In this document: piece after piece, positions 1 to 8,396 of the stretch
Numbering within the stretch: the stretch's first letter is position 1
Layout: each line of letters starts with the position of its first letter
NCBI GenBank assembly: GCA_003427395.1
Contig: BFEA01000814.1
Coordinates: 304,370-327,414, forward strand
Source: Chara braunii
Lineage: Eukaryota > Streptophyta > Charophyceae > Charales > Characeae
DNA length: 23,045 nucleotides
Direction of reading: 5' to 3'
Position numbers and translations under genes: made by a program
The notes under the pieces: model-generated
Told to the model about the DNA's origin: nothing
What the model saw: the letters and a program-made list of their open reading frames with translations, nothing else
The model's database searches: none

Positions 1-93
<93 letters not shown>

Positions 94-95
94 GA
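1..95. repeat. (AG)n microsatellite
   Basis: Pure AG dinucleotides run from the first base to about 76, then become imperfect (AAAG interruptions) to about 95. The window edge cuts the tract, so its full length is unknown. Confidence 0.98.
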
Positions 96-159
96 TGAGC
101 GATACAAGACTGGCTGACGCCTACCTGTAGACGAACAGCACGCTGACGACGAAGAGGAA

Positions 160-380
160 GAAGGCGGCCATAGCCGCCAAGCTCGGACACGAAGTTGAAG
201 AAGAAAGGAGGCGAGATAGGGGGGAGATAAGGAGGAAAGGACTGAGAGGTGAGGAGAAGCCATAGCTGAGGAAGAAGAAGGAAGGGACAAAGAAGAAAGG
301 GAAGCCATAGCCGAGGGTGAGGAAGAAGAAGGTGAGGAGGGAGAAGGAGGAAGGTGAGAGAAGGTCGGCGGCCATAGCCG
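160..380. repeat. Purine-rich repeat with four GCCATAGC motifs
   Basis: A GAAGAAG-rich tract holds the octamer GCCATAGC at 167, 259, 304 and 371. The 259 and 304 copies sit in a partly repeated 45-base unit (AAGCCATAGC, then a GAGG...GAAGAAGAAGG run). At 163-178 the octamer is the centre of a perfect 6-bp stem (GGCGGC/GCCGCC) with a CATA loop; at 369-380 the stem is 4 bp. The open reading frame on the minus strand here is low-complexity (Phe/Ser/Leu-rich) and I do not regard it as a gene. Confidence 0.7.
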
Positions 381-403
381 GGACCTTGGCAAGGACGAAG
401 GAA

Positions 404-502
404 GGTTGACCAGGTGTTGACCGGGTGTTGACCAGGGGTTAATCAGCGTTGATTGAGCATTGACCAAGGCGTTGACCGGAGCTGTTGACCACGACTTTGA
501 CC
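404..502 (+). repeat. Phased TTGACC array
   Basis: Seven exact TTGACC hexamers start at 406, 417, 428, 460, 472, 485 and 497. Two degenerate units fill the gap (TTAATC at 439, TTGATT at 449), giving about nine units with an 11-13 base period. TTGACC is the core of the W-box bound by plant WRKY factors. Whether this is a regulatory array or just a short-period satellite cannot be told from sequence alone. Confidence 0.7.
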
Positions 503-727
503 AAGCTGGAGTTGGTATACTCTTGCGAGACCTTCAGCCTATCCCCACGCCCTATGGATGTGCACTCACCGTATGGTACTTGCTGAGTCCATTGAGTCTG
601 TTTGTCTCTTCTTTCTGCATCGAGTCTCTTCTGTCCTAGGTGATAGTACTCTGTGGATGAAGGATAGGGCCTGCTGACCACTCCCCTACCGGATCTAGTA
701 AGGCTGATACTGTGGCTGATCCAGCTT
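503..727. other. E1 leader, no recognisable gene
   Basis: I see no coding potential, RNA gene or repeat I can name here. A 161-residue minus-strand reading frame spans 439-924, but it runs across the TTGACC array and the duplicated leader block and has no recognisable domain. Confidence 0.4.
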
Positions 728-1014
728 TCCAGGAGGGAATAACCCTCCCAAGGACCGATACTGACCAGCTGGAAACGGTTGGTAGGGCACAGTGGGTCTG
801 AAAGACTGAGTTGTGGGCTGAAACACAGGCAGTCTTTAAGTGTTGAGGGCCTTGGAGACCAAACCCACACGGGCTGAGAAGGGCTTAATTCCGTGTCAGA
901 CGACCGACACGTCCCGGAGGACAAATCCTCCCAAGGACTGGTACTGACCGGCGGGCTGAACAGTGTGGCACGGGCGGCCCAAAATCCGAGCTGTGGGCTG
1001 AAACGACAGGCCGG
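728..1014 (+). repeat. Diverged ~100-bp tandem duplication in E1 leader
   Basis: Unit A (about 728-836) and unit B (about 912-1014) share in order GGAGG, CCTCCCAAGGAC, a TACTGACC-type block, GGCACRG, and GAGTTGTGGGCTGAAAC or GAGCTGTGGGCTGAAAC. Spacing between them is about 184 bases. Each unit starts with a small inverted repeat (GAGGG...CCCTCC in A, GGAGG...CCTCC in B). The duplication lies upstream of the gag start, in the untranslated leader. Confidence 0.65.
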
Positions 1015-1027
1015 ACCAAGCTGATCA

Positions 1028-1098
1028 CGTCTTCCTGTCTGCGACGTTAAAGAATTCTTGAGGAGTTACGGGGGATCTCCTTAAATGCCTCCTGATCA
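1028..1098 (+). promoter_or_regulatory. Conserved leader block, E1 copy
   Basis: This block matches 10119-10187 in E2 at about 62 of 69 aligned bases by eye, with one 2-base gap, while the sequence on either side does not align. Both copies keep the arms CGTC/GACG around an 11-base loop, and AGGAG/CTCCT around a loop that differs in length and sequence (11 bases here, 9 in E2). Its position between LTR and gag fits a packaging or dimerisation signal; that role is inference. Confidence 0.6.
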
Positions 1099-1379
1099 GC
1101 GATGAGTCCTGTAGTGACAACCTTAGAGTAGGTCAGGCTAGAGACCCTAGTTGAAAGGGTTCTGACCAAAGAGAAAGCCAAGTGGGTATGACCGCAGGTG
1201 CTGGGCATGTGGGTCTGGATTGTAAAGGACAGTGGTGGCGAAAGCTTCCGTCGACTGTGGTAACTTGGCTGGATCGAAGGGTAAGACCTTGTGGTCCTTA
1301 GAGAGTCATTCAGTCAGTCAGTCAGTGTCAGGGTAAGTCTACGTGGTGAGGAGTGGGACTGTTGTCGTGCACGGGCACC

Positions 1380-3468
1380 ATGGATGATTACCCTATGTAC
1401 GGATTGCTCGTGGGGTTCTCCCTCTGGGGAACCCTCTGGTGTTTCATTTTTCCTCTGGGATTTTGGAACACCTTTACGTGTAGGGTAGAGACCCGTAGTG
1501 GTGGGAGCACTTCCCCCTACACGGCCGAGCAAGAAGCAAAGGCCGCCGCCATACTGAAAGAAAAAAGGGAGAAGGAGTTCCTCAAGCAGGCAAAGTTAAA
1601 GGCAATAGCAGAGGAACAAGCGGCAAAAGAAGAAGTTGGAGGAGGATATGTTGAGACTGCAGCAAGAAGAAGAAGAGAAAAGAAAGGCTGCAGAGGAAGA
1701 ATCAGAAGAAGAGGAAGAAGTAGAGGAAGAGACCCTCGTTGATAGGCGGTTTGAGAGAGGGGAGAGCAGTGGTACGAAGTACGAGGACCCGTGGGTGGAG
1801 AAAAAGATCAGTGCGTGGGTGGCAAATTTGTCTCTGGGGGAAGATGAGGAGGCAATGTTGTATGTGCCTCAGGAGGAGAAGGAAGCAGCAATCAGGGAAA
1901 TCGAAGCAGAGACGAATCCCCTGAAGCGTCAGACGATGGAAAATGAGAAGAGATTGGAATGGAAGTTGCGTCTGACAAGAGAGAGGAAGAGGAGGATGGA
2001 GGAGTCTGACCGGATCGCTATAGAAGTAGAGTCCCTACAAAGGTGCAGAGAGGAGGTTGAGGCCCAAGCCGATGTCCCTGCCAAATTAGACAAAATCCTT
2101 AGCAGTATAGAGATTTTGGGAAGGGCCTGGACTGATCAACATCAGGAAGTTCAGGGTCAAAAGGTGACTATTAACTCTATGCGGTCAGGTTTTAGAGATT
2201 TCGCAAGGGACGTGATGCACCACGTCGGGGGTTAAGTCAGACAGCTAAAAGAGGGCGTAGGGAAGTTTTGTGAAGGCACTATCGAGACCGCCAAGGTAGT
2301 AGCCTCCGTTGAGAGTGAGGCAAAGCCCCGCAAGGAACCGGTTAGGCTGAAATTCCCAGCAGCATACGGCGGGAAGCCTGACGAGATCTTTGATAATTGG
2401 GAAGCTAGTGTGAATAGCTATATCTATCTACAACACATACTACCTGAGGAGCAAGTCCTTGTACCCTTCCAGGCCCTCAAGGAAGAGGCGGCTAGCTTCG
2501 CTAGATCTCTCGTGCGAGCGGCCGGTTGTGAAAACAACATGGTCGCCTATTCTAAAGTGACCACCCTTCCTCAATTCCTCAAGCTCCTTCGGGAGCGATT
2601 TGCTGATCTGCGGCGAGGCGTTAAGGCCTCAGATAAACTGCAAACCATCCACTCGCGATAGTGGAAGAGTTCTCGAGCACTCAAGGCTGTTATGGACGAC
2701 TTGGTAGCCGTCCCAGACCACGGGTTCACTGACACCCTGTTGGTCAAATTGTTCTATCGTGCCTTGCCAGAGCCCCTTCGAGGGCATTTCTTCGACAAGA
2801 GTGAACAATCCGCCATGACTTACGATATTCTGAGTATAGAGGCGGTGTTGTACGAAGCCAAGTCTATGTCAGTGTCCACTTTCTGGCATAAGGACTTAGA
2901 CAAAGGTAGAAAGTGGAAAGGTCGGACCATCTCAGGCCAAGTCAAGGCCAAGGATCATATGATCCTTACATTAAATGAAGGCGGTACCGACAAAATCCCC
3001 TACGAACAGATAGAGTGGGGGCTTGAAGAGGAAGATGACAGGGGCGGAGACCAGGGGAGGACCTACGCTACTGTCGCGGCCGGAGGGAGGTCGCAGGGTA
3101 GAGGAGGAGGCCAGGGCCAAGGGGGCCGGGCCAGAGGTGGACGAGGCCGGGGCGCACAGGGGGTTGGCGGTCAACAGGATCGCCAAGCGGGAGGTAGGGG
3201 TCAAGGTCCCCCGCAGAATCGCTTAGGACCTAGTCGTGCACCACAGGGACGAGGTGGCAGATCACCTCAACAGGCAGGAGGATGGCATCCCGGGCTGCCA
3301 CAGGGCAGACCTTGGGAAGATTTGGGCCTGGACCAGCGCGTATGACAACAACGTGTGAACCAGGGGTAGTGCATTTTCTGCGGTGACCCGGCCCACATTA
3401 TTAAATACTGTCCGAATTATAGAGAGGCCCGATGGGCTGCCCAACAGTCAAAAGGCAGCCGCCAGTAG
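1380..3468 (+). pseudogene. gag: E1 gag, broken (capsid region, Arg/Gly-rich tail, CCHC knuckle)
   Basis: Gag forms the virus-like particle and binds element RNA. The best start is ATG 1380, because its context (GGGCACCATGG) is close to a eukaryotic consensus. The first 40 or so residues contain a strongly hydrophobic run (about residues 8-32, rich in Leu, Phe and Trp), followed by Glu/Lys-rich coiled-coil-like sequence. Frame changes in the A/G run at about 1624-1640; after that one frame continues to 3468. A capsid-like region at about 2340-2940 includes LKFPAAYGG, LLRERFADLRRG and ALPEPLRGHFF. An Arg/Gly/Gln-rich tail (about 3070-3330) precedes a CX2CX4HX4C zinc knuckle at 3370-3411. In-frame stops: TAA 2233, TAG 2659, TGA 3343, TAG 3367. 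Gag would end at TAG 3466, overlapping the pol frame. Confidence 0.8.
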
Positions 3469-4190
3469 GGGTCGCAACTGCCCCTACTACAAGGCCATGT
3501 GGGGAAGCGAGCGCGCGCACACAGGAAACTCCCAAACCACATGAGCCTACGACAGAGGTTGCAAGCCGGTGCCCAGCTAGCTGTCCGGAGACCACATGTG
3601 TTAGCGTCTCGCTAGGCACTTCCCTCACAGGCGTGGTAGAGGAACTGAGAGAGAGGATGCCAGCCTGGGCCAAGATGAGAAAGGAGAGCAAGGGACAACT
3701 AATCCTAGTAGATGTAGAAATTTTCAGAAGCAGAGTAGGGACCCTTGTAGATAGTTGAGCAACCCGTAGTTATATTAGTATGAAAGCGCTGAAAAAGTTG
3801 AGGCTGGGTCTAAAAGTCTAGAAATTGGAAGACCCCATAGTTAGTATCCTCGCAGACAATCGTACCATGCGAATCGAGGAATACGTAGAGGGAGTCCAGG
3901 CGTACTTTTGCCTAGAGAAGGATGGGAAAGTGAAAAAAGTCCTCCATTCTCTGACCCTCCTCGTAGAGGACAATCTCCCTTTCGATATGGTATTGGGAAT
4001 GGATTGGGGAGAGGCAGCAAGGGCCACACTCCAGTTGAAAGAGCATGAGTGTAGGCTCCCTAGTCCATCAGGCGAGATCAAGACTGCCCGCCTGTTCCAT
4101 GTGTCAGGAGTAGATAACCCACTGGCACATTGCTGTCTTAGCGCCCCCGCATTTGTGCGTCAGGTGAAGAAGGAGCAGTTAGAAGAATAG
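3423..4190 (+). pseudogene. pol: E1 pol, protease part (active-site Gly is a stop)
   Basis: The retropepsin domain processes the Gag-Pol polyprotein. This frame is open from 3423 and is -1 relative to the gag frame, which ends at 3466-3468. The catalytic motif expected as Asp-Ser-Gly reads Asp-Ser-stop (TGA 3756-3758) and is followed by ATRSYIS. The distal hydrophobic strand LPFDMVLGMDWG typical of these proteases is at about 3978-4010. Further stops are TAG 3819 and TAG 4188. I see no canonical slippery heptamer in the 46-base overlap with gag. The N-terminal part (3432-3700) is Pro/Thr-rich linker without a recognisable fold. Confidence 0.75.
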
Positions 4191-5539
4191 GTCTTCATAG
4201 CATACGTGAGACCTGTCACTGAGCCAAAGGAGGAAAAACCTATAGACCCTACTATTGCCAAGATGTTGGAGGAGTTCAAGGACCTAGTAGAGCCGCCTAC
4301 AGGAGTAGTGCCGCGTCCTATCCAGCACCTCATCGGGATTGAACCTGGCAGTAGAACTCCCAAAGGTGCGATTTATAGAATGTCCCCCAGGGAGTTGGAG
4401 GAGCTACGCAAGCAATTAGACGAGCTCCTCGAAAAAGGGTGGATTAGGCCTAGTTCATCTCCTTACGGAGCGCCCGTTTTGTTTGTCCCAAAGAAAGAGG
4501 GAGAGTTACGTATGTGCATAGACTATAGGGGTCTAAACGCTATCACTGCCTAGGATAGACGATCTTTTGGATCGAGTGCAGGGTTGTAAGTATTTCTCCA
4601 AGATAGACCTGAAGTCCGGTTATCATCAGATAGAGGTCTATCCTAATGATCAGTACAAAACTGCATTCCGGACCAGGTACGGGTACTATGAGTTCATAGT
4701 AATGCCCTTTGGACTGACTAATGCGCCAGCCACATTCCAACCATGTATGAATGACCTGTTTAGACCATGGTTAGACAAGTTTGTGGTAGTTTATCTAGAT
4801 GATATTTTAGTTTTCAGTCGGACCCTTGAAGAGCATCAGGGTCATTTGAGACAAGTCTTGGAAAAACTAAGAGAAACTCAACGCGAAGAAGTGCGAGTGG
4901 GCCAAGACTCAAGTTTTGTACTTGGGCCACGTTCTAGATGGGGATGAGATTTAACCTGAGGATAGTAAGATAGCGGCGATTCGGGATTGGCCAACGATCC
5001 GCACCCTGACAGAGTTGCGGTCGTTCTTAGGCTTAGCCAATTACTATAGAAAGTTTGTAAGGAACTTTTCCACCATCGCCGCTCCCCTTCGCAGACTGCT
5101 AAAGAAAGAAGCGATCTGGAAGTGGGACAAGGATTGTACGTCTGCCCTCAAGAAGTTGAAGCGGACATTGATTGAGTACCCTGTCGTCAAGGTAGCCGAT
5201 CCGTCCTTGCCATTTGTCGTCACCACAGACGCGAGTTAGTATGGAATCGGCGCCGTGTTACAACAAGATGACGACAATGGCTATAGACCCGTAGAGTTCA
5301 TGTCCGCAAGGATGCCCTCAGAAAAAGTGACCACCTTCACGTACAAGAGGGAACTCTACGCTCTCAAGCAGGCCTTAGACCATTGGAAGCATTACCTGCT
5401 TGGGAGACACTTCAAAGTCTATTCTGATCACGAGACCCTTAGATGGCTCAAGACGCAGGCCAAGATGACACCTAAATTAACTAGGTGGGCCGCGAAAATA
5501 GACCAATACGACTTCGAGCTCAAACCATTGAAGGGCTAG
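4191..5539 (+). pseudogene. pol: E1 pol, reverse transcriptase and RNase H, frameshifted
   Basis: RT copies element RNA and RNase H removes the RNA strand. Recognisable RT motifs in order: [32 protein letters not shown] (to about 4550), [26 protein letters not shown] and the catalytic YLDD at 4792-4803. RNase H shows TTDAS (5225-5236), the ELYAL helix, YSDHETLRW and VADAL. About 20 bases present in E2 are missing at about 4550, which shifts the frame (0 to 1). A second shift at about 4868 moves it to frame 2. Stops: TAA 4952, TAG 5237 (a Gln codon in E2), TAG 5537. Confidence 0.85.
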
Positions 5540-7108
5540 TACAACGTAGTTGCGGACGCCCTAGGTAAACAAGCTGACTATTTTGGGGCTATAGTTCACT
5601 ATCTAGATATAGGAACAGACTTGCAACAAAAGGTCCAAGAGGCTTATGCGCAAGATCCTATCTACAGTGCCCTCCTTAAGAGAGTTCAGGAGGCACCTGA
5701 GAGTGAGCCCCACTACCGCACTACTGAAGGTTTGCTTTTTGAGAAGACTGACGTAGTGGACCGCCTATGCGTCCCCGATAATGAGGAGATTCAAAGTTTG
5801 ATCCTAGGGGAATGTCATGACACAGAAGGACATTTTGGGTGGCAAAAGACTCTAGCCAACCTGTCCTGCGCATATATGTGGCCAGGAATGAAGGCCGACT
5901 GCATAGAGTATGTTCGCAGTTGTAAAGTTTGCCAAAGGAACAAAACCACTACGCGCGCCCCGCTAGGTCTTCTTAGACCCTTACCTATCTCTGATCAGCC
6001 TGGAGACTCAGTGTCCATCGACTTTATGGATAATGGCGTCAGAAGTAGACACGGTAAGAGCCAAGTCATGGTAGTAGTAGACAGATTTAGTATATATGTT
6101 GTCTTTATACCATTGCCAGCAGAAGCTCGCACAGAGCTAGTCATTCAAAAGTTTTTCGATCACTGGGTTAGTGAACATGGCATCCCATTATCTATAGTTA
6201 GCGATAGAGACACCCTGTTCACAAGTCAGAACTGGCAGGAGTTGATGAAAGTGTACGGATCTAAGTTGTTGATGTCATGTGGCCGCCATCCAGAAACTAA
6301 CGGTCAGACTGAACAGATGAACAAGCTCCTGCAACAGATTCTGCACATGTATATTAGACCCGATCAGATTAACTGGGATGAGATGTTAGCCAAGGTAGCT
6401 AGTGCCTATAATAACAGCGTGCACCTGTCTACCTGCCACACTCCCAACGAGCTGCACAAGTCCTTTAGACCACGAAGACTGTTTGAAGGACTTAACCGGG
6501 ATCAGATTGAGAGGTTACCACCCAGTACTAGGGAGTTTGCGATGCAACACGAGAAAGAGTTAGCTACAGTTGTAGAAAACCTCAGGAAAGCCCAACACAG
6601 AATGATAGAACAAGCTAACAAGCATCGTCGCCCATCGCAATTTCAAGTAGGCGACTTAGTCTGGGTCAAGTCTAAAGAGTTTGCTCTTGAGGAGAACATC
6701 TCTCAGAAGTTACTTTCAGCATATAGAGGACCGTGGCCAGTTCTAGAAATCAAGGGCGGAGAAAACGGACCGTCCTATACGACAGAGATTCCAGCTCACC
6801 TCCACACCTACCCAGTATTCCATGCGTCAAAGTTGCTACCTTGGATCACTAGCGAACAGTTTCCATCAAGGAGACCTATGATCCCTCTAGATATGGACGA
6901 AAGGTACGACATTGACCATATTGTAGGTGAAGATGTCTTTAGAACAGGAGGTAGAGGTCGTCCTCAGAAACATTACAAAGTTCGATTTGCCTATCAAGAA
7001 CCACAAGACAACCGCTGGTTCACGAAAACTGAACTTCTAGAGACCACTCCCGATATATTTAGGGCCTACGAACAGGATAAGAAGGGTAAAGGTCCTGCCT
7101 TGAACTAA
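5540..7108 (+). pseudogene. pol: E1 pol, integrase with chromodomain-like tail, open frame
   Basis: Integrase inserts the DNA copy into the genome. This stretch is uninterrupted for about 1.57 kb. The zinc-binding HHCC motif is visible as ECHDTEGHFG then CKVCQ. The catalytic triad is present: Asp in SIDFMD, Asp in VSDRDTLF, Glu in TNGQTEQMN. A GPWPVLEI...YPVFHASKLLPW module follows, as in other Ty3/gypsy integrases. The C-terminus (about 6905-7075) resembles a chromodomain: YDIDHIVGE, a basic insert GGRGRPQK, HYKVRFAYQ and NRWFTKTEL. The insert has an AT-hook core (GRGRP). Pol ends at TAA 7106-7108. With the upstream stops this is a remnant, though this portion alone could still be translated. 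Confidence 0.88.
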
Positions 7109-7133
7109 GATATTCTCGAAGGACCTCAAATTT

Positions 7134-7146
7134 AGGCCGGCGGGAG
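7134..7146 (+). promoter_or_regulatory. Candidate E1 polypurine tract
   Basis: AGGCCGGCGGGAG sits directly before the TGAAACGG taken as the LTR start. It is not a clean purine run, so this is a weak call that rests mainly on position. Confidence 0.3.
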
Positions 7147-7177
7147 TGAAACGGTTTTCACCTTGCAGTAACGAATG

Positions 7178-7316
7178 CAGATCCCAGGGTTCGATCCCTA
7201 GACCTCACTTACCAGCGTACAGTGCCCCTGAGTGCTCGATCCCTCGACCTACGACTTAGGGCCAGTAAGTTGTTAGTCGTAGGCTAGCGTGTTAGTCAGG
7301 TTTTGAACTGTAGACC
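7178..7316 (-). other. Three tRNA 3'-half-like motifs in LTR U3
   Basis: Read on the minus strand, blocks at about 7181-7206, 7228-7250 and 7296-7316 each look like a tRNA variable loop plus T-arm: AGGTC, 4-5 bases, then a TTCGA-like loop between short complementary arms. GGTTCGATCC at 7188-7197 also fits the + strand pol III B-box consensus. The same three positions recur in the related LTR at 21211-21358. No complete cloverleaf can be drawn, so these are not tRNA genes. Confidence 0.45.
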
Positions 7317-7641
7317 TATAGAATAGGGGTTAGGGGCTGTTGTAGAGGTCATAGCTGTAGGCAGTCCGAAGAGTCAAGGTCCTAGCCGCTACAGTCCTGA
7401 AAGGTCAAGGTGGTAGCTGCTACAGTCCCGAAAGGCCAAGTCCACGGCCTTCCGGACTTTCTAGAAGTTGGCCTTCGTAAAGGCCAGCTTACAGTCAGAG
7501 GCAAGTGGTCAAGTGGTGAGTCCTACCGTGCAGAGTCAGCAGTACCAGTCCCAGTCGTTCCTAGTCCAGTCAGCAAGTACCATAAGGGACTGTGTGCACT
7601 ATGGGCCCGGTGTGGACAGGGCAGACCAGCGTCTACAGAAG

Positions 7642-7648
7642 TATAAAT
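7642..7648 (+). promoter_or_regulatory. TATA box of E1 LTR
   Basis: TATAAAT in the context AGAAGTATAAAT is conserved in the related LTR at 21642. Transcription would begin around 7670-7675, putting GCCATAGC (7795) roughly 120 bases into the transcript. Confidence 0.6.
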
Positions 7649-7791
7649 TGAGATGCAGCGTCAGTCATTCATTCATTCACTGCGTGAGCCATGTGGAAGC
7701 GCTGCCTCCGCGACTTGTGCAAGGAGGTCTGCAGTGCGCCCGAGGAAGAAGAGGGCAAGTCGAGGAGTTAGTAGCAGTGGTAGATGTTAGT

Positions 7792-7805
7792 GCGGCCATA
7801 GCCGC
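7792..7805 (+). promoter_or_regulatory. GCCATAGC hairpin in E1 LTR
   Basis: GCGGC-CATA-GCCGC forms a perfect 5-bp stem with a 4-base loop. A second instance nearby at 7912-7928 has the 12-bp palindrome GGCGCATGCGCC running straight into ATAGC. Comparable structures occur in three other LTR-like blocks of the window. Confidence 0.45.
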
Positions 7806-7939
7806 GATAGGTTAGGGAGTTAGTGCGTGTGTGTTATGTGTGAGAGTGGTGCGTTCGTGTATCCAGGGTTATCCTCAGACAGTGTGTGAGCAGACAAGAG
7901 TTGTGTTGGCGGGCGCATGCGCCATAGCCTGTGTATACA

Positions 7940-8065
7940 AGTTGGTATCTGAATTGAGTTTCAAAGCATCCATATCTCTGAGTGTTTGTGTGGGCGCACA
8001 GCGCCAAAGCTGTTTGCCAACTGTTTGCATGTGTGAGATGTGACGAATGGAGTGAGTCTGATTTC
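7940..8065. other. Sequence after E1 LTR, no gene seen
   Basis: The stretch begins with AGT then TGGTATCTGAATTG at 7943-7956, a partial match to the E2 primer site. The rest is GT-rich with no recognisable coding or RNA feature. Confidence 0.35.
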
Positions 8066-8364
8066 AAAAGCTAGGAACTCCCGGTAGGCCTCGTACCCCG
8101 TACAGGCAGTGGTAGCCGCGGTACCTAATCCTAAGTGTAGCTGAGAGGGCAGTGTAGGAGAGTACATCATTCGGGCAGAATGAGTAGAGTGGTATCTTAC
8201 TCGGTAGTCATGTTGCCGCTCTATGTGGAGGGGGAAGTTGGGTGGAGTGTCGGAGAAGCTGGTGAGCTGGAGGGCGCGATACTAGACCTCCTTGGCTATG
8301 GAGGAGGAGTAGGACAAGGTGGAGTCCTGGCTATGGTGGTAGAGGGTGAAGCGCCTCATGCAAG
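8066..8364 (+). repeat. Dispersed repeat family 3, copy A
   Basis: TAGGAACTCCCGGTAGGCCT near the start recurs at 21124, and the part from GTACCCCGTACAGGCAG onward recurs at 22514-22783 at roughly 80% identity without indels over its last 180 bases. The two copies also share a ~60-codon open frame beginning at ATG 8180 and 22602. Their differences do not concentrate at third codon positions, so I treat the repeat as non-coding. The palindrome GTAGGCCTAC near its left end in copy B is also present near the start of both E2 LTRs. Confidence 0.65.
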
Positions 8365-8396
8365 AGGGAGGAGAAGGGCGCTAGAAGGGAGTCCGA

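Larger units (their letters stand above)
1020..7939 (+). mobile_element. E1: degenerate Ty3/gypsy chromovirus-like retrotransposon
   Basis: The order leader, gag, protease, RT, RNase H, integrase, chromodomain-like tail, LTR defines a Ty3/gypsy element. The 5' LTR and primer site are not identifiable: the sequence upstream is microsatellite and purine-rich repeat, and nothing before 1380 matches the 3' LTR, so the true left end may lie outside the window or be replaced. Ten internal stops and three or more frameshifts make it non-autonomous, yet the last 1.57 kb of pol is open. It is related to E2 but clearly a different family. Confidence 0.85.
7147..7939 (+). repeat. E1 3' LTR (right boundary tentative)
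   Basis: The left end TGAAACGG is shared with a related copy at 21174. Homology between the two continues in patches to the GCCATAGC motif (7795 here, 21799 there). Shared landmarks are a CAGGGTTCGATCCCTAG-type block, GCAAGTGGTCAAGTGG, GGGACTGTGTGCACTATGGGCC or its close variant, GCAGACCA, the TATA box and GGAAGCGCTGCCT. The right end is set at CA 7938-7939 because it precedes a primer-site-like TGGTATCTGAATTG by three bases, exactly as in E2. The real end could lie elsewhere between 7810 and 8066. Confidence 0.6.

Noticed and set aside
439-924. 161-residue open frame on the minus strand
   Set aside because: It runs through the TTGACC array and half of a duplicated leader block, and has no recognisable domain.
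3423-3468. Slippery heptamer in the E1 gag-pol overlap
   Set aside because: No X XXY YYZ site is in register; TCAAAAGGC allows only one of the two tRNAs to re-pair.
3367-5539. Alternative genetic code reading TAG/TAA as Gln, as in some ulvophyte algae
   Set aside because: CAG and CAA are common throughout, TGA stops also occur, 16434 TAG replaces an expected Trp, and frameshifts show the genes are decayed.
7178-7206. A tRNA gene around GGTTCGATCC
   Set aside because: No acceptor stem, D-arm or anticodon arm can be built; only T-arm-like pieces are present.
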